Below are positions 26,961 through 40,151 of a stretch of DNA of 64,000 bases, piece by piece (the stretch's first letter is position 1; every line of letters starts with the position of its first letter). This stretch comes from Stutzerimonas stutzeri KOS6 (GTDB lineage Bacteria > Pseudomonadota > Gammaproteobacteria > Pseudomonadales > Pseudomonadaceae): the NCBI RefSeq assembly GCF_000307775.2, contig NZ_KK020677.1, positions 266,482-330,481 of the forward strand. Direction: 5' to 3'. A model generated the notes under the pieces. That model did no database searches, was not told the origin of the DNA, and worked only from the letters and a program-made list of their open reading frames with translations. The position numbers and the translations under genes were made by a program.

Positions 26961-28171
26961 TGAGCAAGTTCATGGAATGGGTCGATGCGCGCTTCCCCGC
27001 GACCAAGATGTGGGAAGACCATCTGGCCAAGTATTACGCTCCGAAGAACTTCAACGTTCTGTATTTCTTCGGTTCTCTGGCACTGCTGGTGCTGGTCAAC
27101 CAGATCCTGACCGGTATCTGGCTGACGATGAGCTTCGAGCCGTCGGCCGAGGGCGCCTTCGCGTCCGTCGAGTACATCATGCGCGACGTGGAGTACGGCT
27201 GGATCATTCGCTACCTGCACTCCACCGGTGCTTCGGCATTCTTCGTGGTGGTCTATCTGCACATGTTCCGCGGGCTGCTCTACGGTTCCTACCAGAAGCC
27301 GCGTGAGCTGGTGTGGATCTTCGGCATGATGATCTACCTGGCGCTGATGGCTGAAGCCTTCATGGGCTATCTGCTGCCGTGGGGGCAGATGTCCTACTGG
27401 GGTGCCCAGGTGATCATCTCCCTGTTCGGTGCGATTCCGGTCATCGGCGATGACCTGACGCAGTGGATTCGTGGTGACTACCTGATCTCGGGCATTACCC
27501 TGAACCGCTTCTTCGCTTTGCATGTGATTGCCCTGCCGATCGTCATTCTCGGGTTGGTGGTGTTGCACATCCTGGCGTTGCACGAAGTGGGTTCGAACAA
27601 CCCGATGGGCGTGGATATCAAGAAGGTCAAGGATGAGGCCGGCGTGCCGCTCGATGGTATTCCGTTCCATCCTTACTACACCGTCAAAGACATCGTCGGC
27701 GTTGTAGTCTTCCTGTTCGTCTTCTGTGCAGTCGTGTTCTTCTTCCCGGAAATGGGCGGCTATTTCCTCGAGAAGCCAAACTTCGAAGTGGCGAACGCCT
27801 TCAAGACTCCGGAACACATTGCGCCGGTTTGGTACTTCACGCCGTTCTACGCGATCCTGCGCGCCGTACCGGACAAGCTCCTTGGCGTCATCGCGATGGG
27901 TGCTGCGATCGCCGTACTGTTCGTACTGCCCTGGCTCGACCGGAGCCCGGTCAAGTCCATGAAGTACAAGGGCTGGATGAGCAAGGTCGCGCTGCTGGCC
28001 TTCTGTGTCGCCTTCGTCATCCTCGGCGTGCTGGGTGTCCTGTCGCCGACACCGGAACGTACGCTGTTGTCGCGTATCTGTACGGCTATATATTTCGGCT
28101 ACTTCATCCTGATGCCGTTCTATACCAAGCTCGAGAAGACCAAAGTGGTTCCGCAAAGGGTGGCTGGCTGA
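26960..28171 (+). CDS. petB: PetB, cytochrome b subunit of cytochrome bc1
   Basis: Di-heme quinol-oxidising membrane subunit, 403 aa. Features include TGIWLTMSFEPSAEGAFASV, the paired heme histidines (RYLHSTGASAFF...YLHMFRG and RFFALHVIALPIV...LHILALHE), the Qo-site region GYLLPWGQMSYWGAQVI and PEWY-like APVWYFTPFYAILRA (the usual PEW is APVW here). It overlaps petA and petC by one base each. Confidence 0.97.
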   Translation: MSKFMEWVDARFPATKMWEDHLAKYYAPKNFNVLYFFGSLALLVLVNQILTGIWLTMSFEPSAEGAFASVEYIMRDVEYGWIIRYLHSTGASAFFVVVYLHMFRGLLYGSYQKPRELVWIFGMMIYLALMAEAFMGYLLPWGQMSYWGAQVIISLFGAIPVIGDDLTQWIRGDYLISGITLNRFFALHVIALPIVILGLVVLHILALHEVGSNNPMGVDIKKVKDEAGVPLDGIPFHPYYTVKDIVGVVVFLFVFCAVVFFFPEMGGYFLEKPNFEVANAFKTPEHIAPVWYFTPFYAILRAVPDKLLGVIAMGAAIAVLFVLPWLDRSPVKSMKYKGWMSKVALLAFCVAFVILGVLGVLSPTPERTLLSRICTAIYFGYFILMPFYTKLEKTKVVPQRVAG

Positions 28172-28950
28172 TGAAAAAGCAATTCGCTGCATTGATTTTC
28201 GCGATTCTGCCGGTCTTTGCCTTCGCTGCCGGCACTGGGGTGCACCTTGACGAGGTCGATATCGACCTGACCGACAAGACCGCCATGCAGGATGGTCTGA
28301 AGACCTTTGCCAACTACTGCATGGGTTGTCACAGCGCCCAATACCAGCGCTATGAGCGTGTCGCCACGGATCTCGGGATTCCCGAGGAAGTCATGTTGGA
28401 TAATGTCGTCTTCAGTGATGCGAAGATCGGCGACCACATGCAGATCGGCATGAAGCCGGCCGATGCCAAGGTCTGGTTCGGTGCCGCTCCGCCAGATCTG
28501 ACGCTGGTGGCTCGTGTGCGTGGTAATGACTGGCTGTATACCTACATGCGCAGCTTTTACGAGGACCCGGCTCGCCCCTACGGCGTGAACAACACGGTGT
28601 TCCCGAACGTCGGTATGCCACACGTCCTGGCGCCGCTGCAGGGGCGTCGAGTGCTTGGTTGCAAGCAGGTCCAGGTGGTCGAGGACGGTCGCAAGCTGTT
28701 CGATCCGCTGACCGGCACGCCGATCACCGAGGAAGCCTGTGACCAGATGGTGGTCGAGCCGGGTACCGGCACCCTGACCGAGGCAGAGTACGACGAGAAG
28801 ATCAGGAACCTGGTGACCTTCCTCGCCTACTCGGCCAACCCGGTCAAGCTGGAGAGCCAGCGTATCGGTACGTACGTGCTGTTGTTCCTGGCGGTCTTCT
28901 TCGTGTTCGCCTACCTGCTCAAGCGTGAGTACTGGAAAGACGTCCACTAA
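28171..28950 (+). CDS. petC: PetC, cytochrome c1
   Basis: A 259-aa c-type cytochrome of the bc1 complex. It has a signal peptide with cleavage near FAFA-AG (about 19-20), heme c motif C50-M-G-C53-H54, Met axial ligand candidates in the region MQIGMKPADAK or PNVGMPHVL, and a C-terminal anchor (TYVLLFLAVFFVFAYLLKR). The ATG at 28171 shares one base with the petB stop. Confidence 0.96.
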   Translation: MKKQFAALIFAILPVFAFAAGTGVHLDEVDIDLTDKTAMQDGLKTFANYCMGCHSAQYQRYERVATDLGIPEEVMLDNVVFSDAKIGDHMQIGMKPADAKVWFGAAPPDLTLVARVRGNDWLYTYMRSFYEDPARPYGVNNTVFPNVGMPHVLAPLQGRRVLGCKQVQVVEDGRKLFDPLTGTPITEEACDQMVVEPGTGTLTEAEYDEKIRNLVTFLAYSANPVKLESQRIGTYVLLFLAVFFVFAYLLKREYWKDVH

Positions 28951-28977
28951 GCGCTCTGCCGTCATCGCTGTATCCTG

Positions 28978-29006
28978 CGCGCGCCCAATGGGCGCGCGTG
29001 TTTTTT
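28978..29006 (+). terminator. Rho-independent terminator after petC
   Basis: GC-only 9-bp stem CGCGCGCCC / GGGCGCGCG with the 3-nt loop AAT, then TG and six T residues. It ends petABC upstream of sspA. Confidence 0.9.
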
Positions 29007-29038
29007 CTGCCTTCATATAAATGAGTGAGGAAGGACCT

Positions 29039-29656
29039 ATGGCTGCAACCAACCGGTTGGGCTGCTACTCCGATCCCGCCGACCACTATTCCCATCGTGT
29101 CCGTCTTGTCCTCTCCGAGAAAAACGTGAGCGTCGATATTCTCGATGTCGAGTCAGGGCAGTGTCCGGTCAAGTTGGCCGAAGTGAATCCATATGCCAGT
29201 GTGCCGACATTGGTGGATCGTGATCTCGCCCTGTATGAGACTGGCGTGATACTGGAATATCTGGAAGAGCGCTATCCGCACCCGCCACTGCTGCCGGTCT
29301 ATCCCGTAGCCCGAGCCAACACGCGACTGCTCGTGCACCGCATTCAGCGAGACTGGTGTTCCCTGGTCGATCGCATCCTCGACTCTCGAGCAGCCGAAAC
29401 TCAGCGCGCATTGGCTCGCAAGGAGCTTCGCGAGAGTCTGACGGGGGTCTCCCCCATTTTCGCCGAGAAGCCTTATTTCATGAGTGACGAGATCAGTCTC
29501 GTCGACTGTTGCCTGTTGCCTATCCTCTGGCGTTTGCCCAGACTCGGAATCGAGTTGCCGCGAGCGGCCAAGCCGTTGCTCGACTACATGGAGCGCAATT
29601 TCGCCCGCGAGGCCTTCCAGGCCAGTCTTTCTGCCGTCGAGCGCAATATGCGCTGA
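29039..29656 (+). CDS. sspA: SspA, stringent starvation protein A
   Basis: RNA polymerase-associated protein with a glutathione S-transferase fold but no GST activity; a transcription regulator in starvation and acid stress. It has 205 aa, with [20 protein letters not shown] at the N-terminus and the P-H-P family surface in [21 protein letters not shown] lies 4 nt before the ATG at 29039, so the in-frame ATG at 29021 is rejected. Confidence 0.95.
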   Translation: MAATNRLGCYSDPADHYSHRVRLVLSEKNVSVDILDVESGQCPVKLAEVNPYASVPTLVDRDLALYETGVILEYLEERYPHPPLLPVYPVARANTRLLVHRIQRDWCSLVDRILDSRAAETQRALARKELRESLTGVSPIFAEKPYFMSDEISLVDCCLLPILWRLPRLGIELPRAAKPLLDYMERNFAREAFQASLSAVERNMR

Positions 29657-29670
29657 GAGAGGATGCCGTC

Positions 29671-30078
29671 ATGAATTCGAGTCGCCCCTATCTGGTAAGA
29701 GCGCTTTACGAATGGATCGTTGATAACGATTGCACGCCACACCTTCTGGTCAATGTGGATTATCCGGGGGTGCGGGTACCAGCCGGCTTCGCCAGCGATG
29801 GCCAGATCGTACTGAACGTTGCGCCGAGCGCTGTTCGGCATCTGCATATGGATAACGAAGTGATCAGTTTCGAAGGGCGCTTCGGTGGTGTTGCCCATTC
29901 GCTCAACGTGCCGTCTGCTGCGGTCATGGCCATTTATGCCAGGGAGAACGGCCAGGGCATGGTCTTCGAGATCGAGCCCACTCCGCCAGACGATGAGACG
30001 CCTGGCGATCAAGGGGGCGCCGGAGATGAAGGTGCGCCTCGCCCCGGCGGCCGACCAAGCCTGAAGGTCGTCAAGTAA
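29671..30078 (+). CDS. sspB: SspB, ClpXP adaptor
   Basis: Adaptor that binds SsrA-tagged proteins and tethers them to ClpXP. The 135-aa protein has the substrate-binding domain (about 1-100; RPYLVRALYEWIVDNDCTPHLLV, then SFEGRFGGVAHSLNVPSAAVMAIYARENGQG) and a flexible acidic-glycine linker. The C-terminal ClpX-binding peptide is PSLKVVK. It forms an operon with sspA (14-bp gap). Confidence 0.95.
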   Translation: MNSSRPYLVRALYEWIVDNDCTPHLLVNVDYPGVRVPAGFASDGQIVLNVAPSAVRHLHMDNEVISFEGRFGGVAHSLNVPSAAVMAIYARENGQGMVFEIEPTPPDDETPGDQGGAGDEGAPRPGGRPSLKVVK

Positions 30079-30126
30079 GCGGTTGTGGAGCCCAGTGCAG
30101 CCGCCTGGGCATCCGGTGGTTATGCT

Positions 30127-31403
<1,277 letters not shown>

Positions 31404-31766
31404 TCAGCTGTCAAAGGCGTTGCGGATCCAGTTCAGGCCCTGTGTCTGTGCGGTTGGCGCGATGGCAACCACGTCGAAGCGGCAAGGGTTTCGGGCCCAG
31501 CGGCTTTCCTTTTGCAAAAACAGCTGGGCAGCCTTGATCAGCTTCTGTTGCTTGCGCGTATCGACGCTTTCCAGAGCGCCGCCCCAGGCGGCATGGCGCC
31601 TGTAGCGGACTTCGACAAATACTACTGTATCGCCGTCAAGCATGACCAGATCAAGCTCGCCGCTACGGCAGGACCAGTTGCGCTCGAGCAGGCGCAGGCC
31701 TCTGTCGCAGAGATGGCGCAGGGCAAGCGTTTCGGCAGAGCGTCCGCTGCTCTGGGCTTCGCTCAT
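31404..31766 (-). CDS. yraN: YraN-family endonuclease-like protein (UPF0102)
   Basis: A 120-aa protein of the UPF0102 family, with a restriction-endonuclease-like fold. Visible motifs are the N-terminal [37 protein letters not shown], with the E...GELD...VEVR (PD-(D/E)xK-like) active-site pattern intact. The role is uncharacterised in Pseudomonas. It overlaps lpoA by 4 bp; 108 bp separate it from the gmhA/diaA gene. Confidence 0.88.
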   Translation of the reverse strand: [120 protein letters not shown]

Positions 31767-33568
31767 TGTTGTGCGTCGTTCAGTCGCTCGACCTCGCCGT
31801 CACGAAACTGCGCCCAGGGCAGTTGGCGCTCGATGCGCTGATCAGGCTTCAGTCTGAGGGTCCCGGACAGTCCGTCGATTTGGGTGTCCGGGAGGGCCAG
31901 GAGTTGATTCAGTCGTGGTGCGAGCAAATATGCATCGGCGCCCATCGCATAGAGTCTGCCGAGACTGCCGCCTGCCTGTGGCCACTTCTGCTCGACTTCC
32001 TGACGCAGTGGCAACTGGTCGTCCAGCAACCAGGGGGTTTCGGCAAAGCGGATGCCCTCGAGATCCAGATACTGCGTGCGGTCGTGACTGGCTGCGTGCA
32101 GGTGGGAGGTCGCGTAGATCGGCAGGTCGCCAGCGTACTGGAAGATTAGGGTGGGTCTGACCTGCTGGGCTTGTTGCGGGGTGGCAGCGAGGAAGATGAA
32201 GTCCACGTCCTGGCGGCGGGTGGGTTGGCTGGCGGTCGGGGTATCGATGGAGCTGCTTACGCGCTGCGCACGGTCTTCGCTGTTGCGCAGTTGCAGAAGG
32301 TCGGCGATCTGGTTGGCCAGTTGCACCGGCTCGGCCAGTGGTTCGGCCGCGACCAGTGTTCCACCAGCTTCCTGCCAGCTCTGGCGGAATGCATCGAGAA
32401 TCCGGTTGCCCCAGTCGCCACGCGGTGCCAGGGCGATCGCCCGGCGGTGCCCATCGGACCATGCGCGTCGGGCGACTTCCCGCGCTTCGTCTTCTGCTGC
32501 GAGACCGAACTGGAACAGTTGCGGGGGCGTTTGTTGTCCGGCATCGCTGTAGTTCAGCGCCAGTGTGGTGATTGGCAACTGGTCGCGCTCGGCGAGCTGG
32601 CGAACCAGGTCCTTCTCCAGTGGGCCCACCACTAGCTGTACGCCAGCTGCCTTGGCCTGACGGTAGAACTCATCGATGGAACTCATATGGGTGCTGTCGA
32701 ACAGTTCGATCCGCAGCTCCTGGCCTGCTCGCTGGGCGTGCAGATGGGCAGCGAGAAAGCCATCCCGTAGAGCGCGGGCGACATTTGCCAGTTGGCCATC
32801 CATGGGCAGCAGGAGCGCTACGTGGGTCAGTGGCTGGTCAGCCAGTTCGCGAAGCTTCTGCAGTGCATTTGGCAACTGTTGTGCGGCAGGGTGTTGCGGA
32901 TTTTGCGCGACCCAGTCGTCGATGGCTCGTTGCTGCTGGGCGACGGTGCCGGCGCGCTTTACCGACAGGGCAAGGGCCTGCCAGCCAGCCAGATCGGTGT
33001 CCGTGGCGCCCTGCAGTTGCTTTTCGGGTAGCGTCGAAAGCAGTTTCCAGATCGTTTCATGGTTCTCTTGTGCTTGCTGGCCGCTGAGCAGTGGGGCGGT
33101 AAAAACCCGTTCACGTGCCGCCGCTGCTGGTTTGCCATTGGCTTCCAGGGCTTGGGCTCGTGCCAGTTGGCTGCGCACCTGCTGCTCGACCGGCAATTCG
33201 GCAAGGCGTTCGAATGCTGGATGCTGGAAGGCCTGCTCTGCCTTCTCTGGTGCATTGTCGGCCAGGGCGATTTCTGCCTGTAGTGTCAGTGCGAATATTT
33301 GCTGTGCTGGCTTGAGCGCTTCCAGTCGGACTTTCTGCAGGATGTCACGTGCGTGTGCGGCGTTGCCCTGCTGCAGGCTTTGGTCCGCTGCAGCCAGGCG
33401 CAGCTGGGCGGCTTTCTCGGGGTCACTCTGGTCGGCCTCCTGCAGCAGTTGCTGAGTGGAAGCCTGCGGGGTGCGAGGCAATTCGCCCAGGGTCGAAGAG
33501 GGTGAGCTGGAGCAGGCCACGAGTGCGGCGGTAAGGCAGAGAAGGAGAAGTGGGCGTAAGCAGGCCAT
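31763..33568 (-). CDS. lpoA: LpoA-like penicillin-binding protein activator lipoprotein
   Basis: A 601-aa outer-membrane lipoprotein. The signal peptide has lipobox LVA-Cys (about residue 19), followed by an Ala/Gln-rich N-terminal TPR-like domain (about 40-250). The C-terminal periplasmic-binding-like fold has HVALLLPMDGQLANVARALRDGF and LVVGPLEKDLVRQLA. E. coli LpoA activates PBP1a across the periplasm. I start at 33568, where the signal peptide begins (MACLRPLLLL); the open frame upstream overlaps the rsmI promoter. Confidence 0.88.
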   Translation of the reverse strand: MACLRPLLLLCLTAALVACSSSPSSTLGELPRTPQASTQQLLQEADQSDPEKAAQLRLAAADQSLQQGNAAHARDILQKVRLEALKPAQQIFALTLQAEIALADNAPEKAEQAFQHPAFERLAELPVEQQVRSQLARAQALEANGKPAAAARERVFTAPLLSGQQAQENHETIWKLLSTLPEKQLQGATDTDLAGWQALALSVKRAGTVAQQQRAIDDWVAQNPQHPAAQQLPNALQKLRELADQPLTHVALLLPMDGQLANVARALRDGFLAAHLHAQRAGQELRIELFDSTHMSSIDEFYRQAKAAGVQLVVGPLEKDLVRQLAERDQLPITTLALNYSDAGQQTPPQLFQFGLAAEDEAREVARRAWSDGHRRAIALAPRGDWGNRILDAFRQSWQEAGGTLVAAEPLAEPVQLANQIADLLQLRNSEDRAQRVSSSIDTPTASQPTRRQDVDFIFLAATPQQAQQVRPTLIFQYAGDLPIYATSHLHAASHDRTQYLDLEGIRFAETPWLLDDQLPLRQEVEQKWPQAGGSLGRLYAMGADAYLLAPRLNQLLALPDTQIDGLSGTLRLKPDQRIERQLPWAQFRDGEVERLNDAQQ

Positions 33569-33689
33569 TGTTTGATCGTTCCTGGATGCACTGGCAAGTT
33601 GGCTGATTGTACCGAAGCGCCGAAGCGGCCGCGATGTCGCGGCGGAGAATCGGGCTACAATGCGCATTTCCGTGACTGAGGTAAGCCCT

Positions 33690-34553
33690 GTGACTGCCAG
33701 TGATGGTATGAATTCCGGAGTGGGTACGCTTTATGTCGTTGCCACGCCTATTGGCAATCTGGAAGACATCAGCGCTCGCGCCCTGCGGGTGCTGCGCGAG
33801 GTGTCGCTCATTGCGGCAGAAGATACCCGGCACTCGTCCCGCCTGCTGGCGCACTTCGGTATCCAGACGCCATTGGCGGCCTGCCATGAGCACAACGAGC
33901 GCGATGAGGGAGGGCGGTTCATCGGGCGGTTGCTCGCCGGGGACGATGTGGCGCTGATCTCGGACGCGGGTACGCCGCTGATTTCTGATCCTGGCTACCA
34001 TCTGGTTCGCCAGGCGCGGGCGGCCGGGGTTGCTGTGGTGCCGGTTCCGGGGGCGTGCGCATTGATCGCTGCGTTGTCGGCAGCGGGCCTGCCATCGGAT
34101 CGATTTATCTTCGAAGGTTTTCTGCCTGCCAAGGCTGGCGCTCGTCGCGCACGTCTGGAAGTACTGAAGGAGGAGCCTCGTACGCTGATTTTCTATGAGG
34201 CCCCGCATCGCATTCTCGAGTCGTTATGCGATTTCGAGACGGTTTTTGGCGAAGAGCGCAATGCGGTGCTCGGGCGTGAGTTGACCAAGACGTTCGAGAC
34301 GCTGAAAGGGCTGCCGTTGGGCCGGTTGCGTACCTGGGTCGAGGCGGACAGCAATCAGCAGCGCGGCGAGTGCGTGCTGCTGGTGGAGGGGTGGCAGGCT
34401 CCGGTGGATGAGGATGCGGTGAGCGCCGATGCGCTTCGCGTGCTGGATCTGCTCCTGGCGGAGATGCCGTTGAAGCGGGCCGCCGCCATAGCGGCCGAGA
34501 TCACCGGGGTTCGCAAGAATCTGCTATATCAGTCTGCCCTGGAGCGCAGATAG
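33690..34553 (+). CDS. rsmI: RsmI, 16S rRNA 2'-O-methyltransferase (C1402)
   Basis: SAM-dependent tetrapyrrole-methylase-fold enzyme that 2'-O-methylates C1402 of 16S rRNA in the P site. The core is [24 protein letters not shown] and [20 protein letters not shown] prefer the GTG at 33690 (287 aa), preceded by GAGG with 8 nt spacing. The ATG at 33660 would add 10 residues not typical of the family and lacks a ribosome-binding site. It is divergent from lpoA. Confidence 0.92.
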   Translation: MTASDGMNSGVGTLYVVATPIGNLEDISARALRVLREVSLIAAEDTRHSSRLLAHFGIQTPLAACHEHNERDEGGRFIGRLLAGDDVALISDAGTPLISDPGYHLVRQARAAGVAVVPVPGACALIAALSAAGLPSDRFIFEGFLPAKAGARRARLEVLKEEPRTLIFYEAPHRILESLCDFETVFGEERNAVLGRELTKTFETLKGLPLGRLRTWVEADSNQQRGECVLLVEGWQAPVDEDAVSADALRVLDLLLAEMPLKRAAAIAAEITGVRKNLLYQSALERR

Positions 34554-34618
34554 CGGAAGAAGGCGCCCAGGCGCTGCCGCGCTTGCGGCGGAGCTCCTGC
34601 GGCGATACTCTGGCGTCC

Positions 34619-34977
34619 GGAGAGTCGATCGGACAGTCGCTGTCTCTTTTTGTTCCAACAAGAAGGGAGGGAGGAAAGTCCGGGCTCCATAGGGCGAAGT
34701 GCCAGGTAACGCCTGGGAGGCGTGAGCCTACGGAAAGTGCCACAGAAAATAACCGCCTAAGCGCTTCGGTGCCGGTAAGGGTGAAAAGGTGCGGTAAGAG
34801 CGCACCGCACGGCTGGCAACAGTCCGTGGCTAGGTAAACCCCACTTGGAGCAAGACCAAATAGGGATCCATTGGCGTGGCCCGCGCTGGATCCGGGTAGG
34901 TTGCTAGAGGCAGTCAGTGATGGCTGTCGTAGAGGAATGGCTGTCCTCGACAGAACCCGGCTTACAGATCGACTCTC
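34619..34977 (+). ncRNA. rnpB: RNase P RNA (type A)
   Basis: Catalytic RNA of RNase P, about 359 nt. The ends pair: AGAGTCGATC (34621-34630) with GATCGACTCT (34967-34976), forming helix P1. Conserved type A signatures are present: GGAGGAAAGTCCGGGCTCCA with AGGGCG after it, GGTAAG and AAAGTGCCACAGAAAA in the P10-P12 area, CCGGTAAGGGTGAAA, and the 3' AGA-ACCCGGCTTACAG. Its location between rsmI and mraZ is standard for pseudomonads. No T-run terminator hairpin is obvious after it. Confidence 0.95.
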
Positions 34978-35173
34978 CTCCTTTCCTGTTTCCTTTCGTC
35001 GCCGACGATTTTAATTCCGAAAGATTCTTGCTCTTAACAAAGCACATTAACTTTGTTGAGTAGGTTTCTGTTTGCTCTGAATGTCTTTTTGAGATTTTCC
35101 CGCGGCTCTGCTTCAAACCCTTCGCAGCATCGCTAAATTCCCGCCCTGTAAGGCTTTTCCCGTCCGGCTCGCC
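34978..35173. other. rnpB-mraZ spacer
   Basis: AT-richer than its surroundings and without a gene. One inverted repeat, AACAAAG / CTTTGTT (about 35036-35057), is visible. It lacks a following T run, so I do not call it a terminator. Confidence 0.35.
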
Positions 35174-35203
35174 TTGACGGTGAGGCGGCGGCGTTTCTAT
35201 AGT
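35174..35203 (+). promoter_or_regulatory. Sigma-70 promoter of the dcw cluster (Pmra)
   Basis: TTGACG (35174-35179), 18-nt spacer, TATAGT (35198-35203); both hexamers match consensus at 5 of 6 positions. It is immediately followed by the MraZ operator repeats and lies 75 bp before mraZ. Confidence 0.8.
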
Positions 35204-35214
35204 GCGCACGAGTG

Positions 35215-35248
35215 GTGGGAAGTGGGGAAAAGTGGGTAAATATGGGTA
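35215..35248 (+). promoter_or_regulatory. MraZ operator repeats
   Basis: Four direct TGGG boxes begin at 35216, 35223, 35233 and 35243. The last three have an exact 10-nt period, read as GTGGGG, GTGGGT and ATGGGT. Direct TGGGN repeats at 10-nt period, placed just downstream of the promoter, are the known MraZ binding site and imply autorepression of the cluster. Confidence 0.8.
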
Positions 35249-35277
35249 TGGATAGCTAATTCAGAGGAAGCGCAGCC

Positions 35278-35733
35278 GTGTTTCGCGGAGCTAACGCCAT
35301 CAGTCTCGACGCCAAAGGCCGGCTAGCCATGCCCAGCCGGTATCGCGACGAGCTGAGTTCCCGTGGCGATGGCCAACTGATCATCACGATCGATGCCGTG
35401 GATCGTTGCCTGTGCATTTATCCCTTGCCGGAGTGGGAGCTGATCGAAGCCAAGCTCCGCGAGCTGCCTTCGTTGCGCGAAGAAGCCCGTCGTCTGCAGC
35501 GCCTGCTGATTGGTAATGCCGTTGACCTGGAGATGGATGGCAGCGGTCGTGTGGTTGTCCCGCCGCGTCTGCGTGAATATGCCCGGCTGGACAAGCGCGC
35601 AATGCTGGTAGGGCAGCTCAACAAGTTTCAACTGTGGAATGAGGACGACTGGAACGCGATTTCCGACGCGGACCTGGCGGCCATCAAGCAACCCGGCGGT
35701 CTGCCGGAAGAACTACGTGACCTAATCCTGTGA
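35278..35733 (+). CDS. mraZ: MraZ, transcriptional repressor of the dcw cluster
   Basis: AbrB-fold (SpoVT/AbrB double repeat) DNA-binding protein, 151 aa. It binds TGGG repeats upstream of its own gene; four are present here. Each half contains the loop-strand signature: [19 protein letters not shown] (8-26) and [20 protein letters not shown] (about 82-101). The start codon is GTG, with AGAGGAAG upstream. Its stop overlaps the rsmH GTG. Confidence 0.95.
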   Translation: MFRGANAISLDAKGRLAMPSRYRDELSSRGDGQLIITIDAVDRCLCIYPLPEWELIEAKLRELPSLREEARRLQRLLIGNAVDLEMDGSGRVVVPPRLREYARLDKRAMLVGQLNKFQLWNEDDWNAISDADLAAIKQPGGLPEELRDLIL

Positions 35734-36673
35734 ACCAGATCAGCAGCCTGCGACATATCACCGTGTTGCTCGACGAAGCCGTCGCGGCGCTTACAGTGCG
35801 TCCGGACGGTCGCTACCTGGATGGCACCTTTGGCCGGGGCGGCCATAGCCGGCTTCTGCTGCAGCAGCTCGGGCCTGATGGCCTATTGCTAGGGTTCGAC
35901 AAGGACCCGTTAGCCATCGCTACGGGGCAAGCACTGGCGGCCGAGGACGGCCGCTTTGTCGTTGTGCAGAGAAGTTTTGCCGAGCTCGGCGAGGAAGTGG
36001 CGCAGCGTGGCTGGGTCGGGTCTGTCAGCGGTGTCCTGCTGGATCTGGGCGTTTCGTCGCCGCAGCTGGATGATCCTGAGCGTGGCTTCAGTTTCCTCAA
36101 TGACGGTCCGCTGGACATGCGTATGGACCCCAGTCGCGGAGTCAGCGCAGCCGAATGGATTGCCAGTGCCGCCGAAGACGAGATCGCCCGGGTATTCAAG
36201 GACTACGGTGAGGAGCGCTTTGCCAAGCGCATGGCGCGTGCCGTGGTGCAGCGCCGTGCAGTGTCGCCCTTCGAGCGCACCGCCGACCTGGCCAAGGTGC
36301 TGACCGAGGCCAATCCTGCCTGGGAGAAGGGCAAGAACCCTGCGACTCGCGCTTTCCAGGGCCTGCGTATCCATATCAACAATGAGCTGGGCGATCTGGA
36401 GCGCGGCCTCGATGCAGCACTGGACGCCCTGGAGGTTGGCGGCCGCCTGGTCGTCATCAGCTTCCACTCGCTGGAAGACCGTATCGTCAAGCAGTTCATG
36501 CGTCGGCACGCCAAGGGCGAGGCGGACAAGCTGCCACGCGACTTGCCGATCATCCCGAAGGCTTTCGAGCCTCGTCTGAAGTTGCTCGGCAAGCCGCAAT
36601 ACGCTTCCGAGGCCGAGGTGAAAGCCAATCCACGGTCACGCAGCGCAGTCATGCGCGTAGCGGAGAAGCTGCG

Positions 36674-36677
<4 letters not shown>
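35730..36677 (+). CDS. rsmH: RsmH, 16S rRNA m4C1402 methyltransferase
   Basis: SAM-dependent N4-methyltransferase acting on C1402 of 16S rRNA, the same base modified by RsmI encoded 1.2 kb upstream. The 315-aa protein begins from a GTG that overlaps mraZ. Motifs are [48 protein letters not shown] and the C-terminal [12 protein letters not shown]. Confidence 0.96.
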
Positions 36678-38687
<2,010 letters not shown>

Positions 38688-38688
<1 letters not shown>

Positions 38689-40151
38689 TGCCGATGCCAT
38701 TGAACCACCTGCTGCCTCAGGCAGGCAGTGACGTACTTATCCGCGAGCTGACGCTCGACAGCCGCAAGGTTCGTGGCGGAGACCTGTTTCTGGCAGTTCC
38801 CGGCTTGCAGCACGACGGTCGTGATCATGTGGCCGACGCCGTAGCGCGCGGCGCAGCGGCGGTGGCTTATGAAAGCGAGGGCCTCGACGCTCCACTGGCT
38901 GGCAACGCCGTTATGGTCCCGGTGCAGCATCTGGCCAGCCAGCTGTCTGCAATCGCCGGGCGATTTTATGGCGAGCCAAGCCGCAGCCTGCGTGTGATCG
39001 GCGTCACCGGCACCAACGGCAAGACCAGCGTCAGTCAGTTGGTCGCCCAGGCGCTCGACCGGCTTGGCGAACCCTGCGGCATCATCGGCACGCTGGGTAC
39101 CGGTTTCCATGGTCAGCTGGAGCTTGGTCGCCATACCACGCCGGACGCGATCGGCGTGCAGGCTACATTGGCCAACCTCAAGCAGGAGGGCGCCCGGGCG
39201 GTGGCCCTGGAAGTCTCCTCCCATGGTCTGGAACAGGGCCGGGTCGCCGCGCTGGATTTCGATGTCGCCGTATTCACCAACCTGTCGCGCGATCATCTCG
39301 ACTACCACGGCACCATGGAGGCCTACGGTGCGGCCAAGGCGCGTCTGTTCGATGTTCCCGGCCTGAGCTGCCGGGTGATCAATCTCGACGATGCCTTCGG
39401 TCGTGTACTGGCCGGCGAAGAGCGCGAGTCGCGGCTGATCACCTACAGCCTGGAAGACCCCTCGGCCTATCTGTACTGCGCCGAAGCCCGGCTCGACGAC
39501 GATGGCATTCACGCGCGCCTGATTACGCCGCAAGGCGAACGTTCGATGCGCAGTCCACTGCTCGGACGCTTCAACGTCAGCAACGTATTGGCCGCCGTCG
39601 GTGCCTTGCTCGGCATGGACTATCCGCTTGATGAAATCCTCGCCGTACTGCCCGAGCTCGAGGGGCCGGTCGGCCGCATGCAGCGCTTGGGCGGCGGCGA
39701 TCATCCGCTGATCGTCGTCGACTACGCGCATACACCCGACGCGCTGGAGAAGGTCCTCTCTGCGCTGCGCCCGCACACACGCGGCAGGCTGCTCTGCCTG
39801 TTCGGTTGCGGTGGTGATCGTGATACCGGCAAGCGTCCGCTGATGGCCGAGGTTGCGCAGCGTCTGGCTGATGCAGTCCTGGTCACTGATGACAACCCAC
39901 GCAACGAGGCGCCGGAACACATTCTCGACGATATCCGGGCGGGGTTCTCCAATCCCGACGCGGTGATCTTCATGCACGGTCGCGCCCAGGCGATTGCCAG
40001 CCTCGTCGCGGCAGCGCAAGGCGACGACGTGGTGCTGCTCGCGGGCAAGGGTCATGAGAACTATCAGGAGATTCGTGGCGAGCGTTTGCCGTTCTCCGAT
40101 ATCGAGCAAGCCTCTGCCGCGCTGTCTGTCTGGGAGGAGCCCCATGCTTGA
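38688..40151 (+). CDS. murE: MurE, UDP-MurNAc-tripeptide synthetase (meso-DAP adding)
   Basis: Adds meso-diaminopimelate to UDP-MurNAc-L-Ala-D-Glu. The 487-aa Mur ligase has N-terminal domain TLDSRKVRGGDLF, P-loop GVTGTNGKTS and the DAP-selecting DDNPRNE motif, which excludes a Lys-type enzyme. It overlaps ftsI by one base and murF by 8 bp. Confidence 0.96.

Noticed and set aside
34978-35173. Intrinsic terminator for rnpB at the AACAAAG/CTTTGTT repeat
   Set aside because: The stem is AT-rich and not followed by a T run, and it lies 60 bp past the RNA end.
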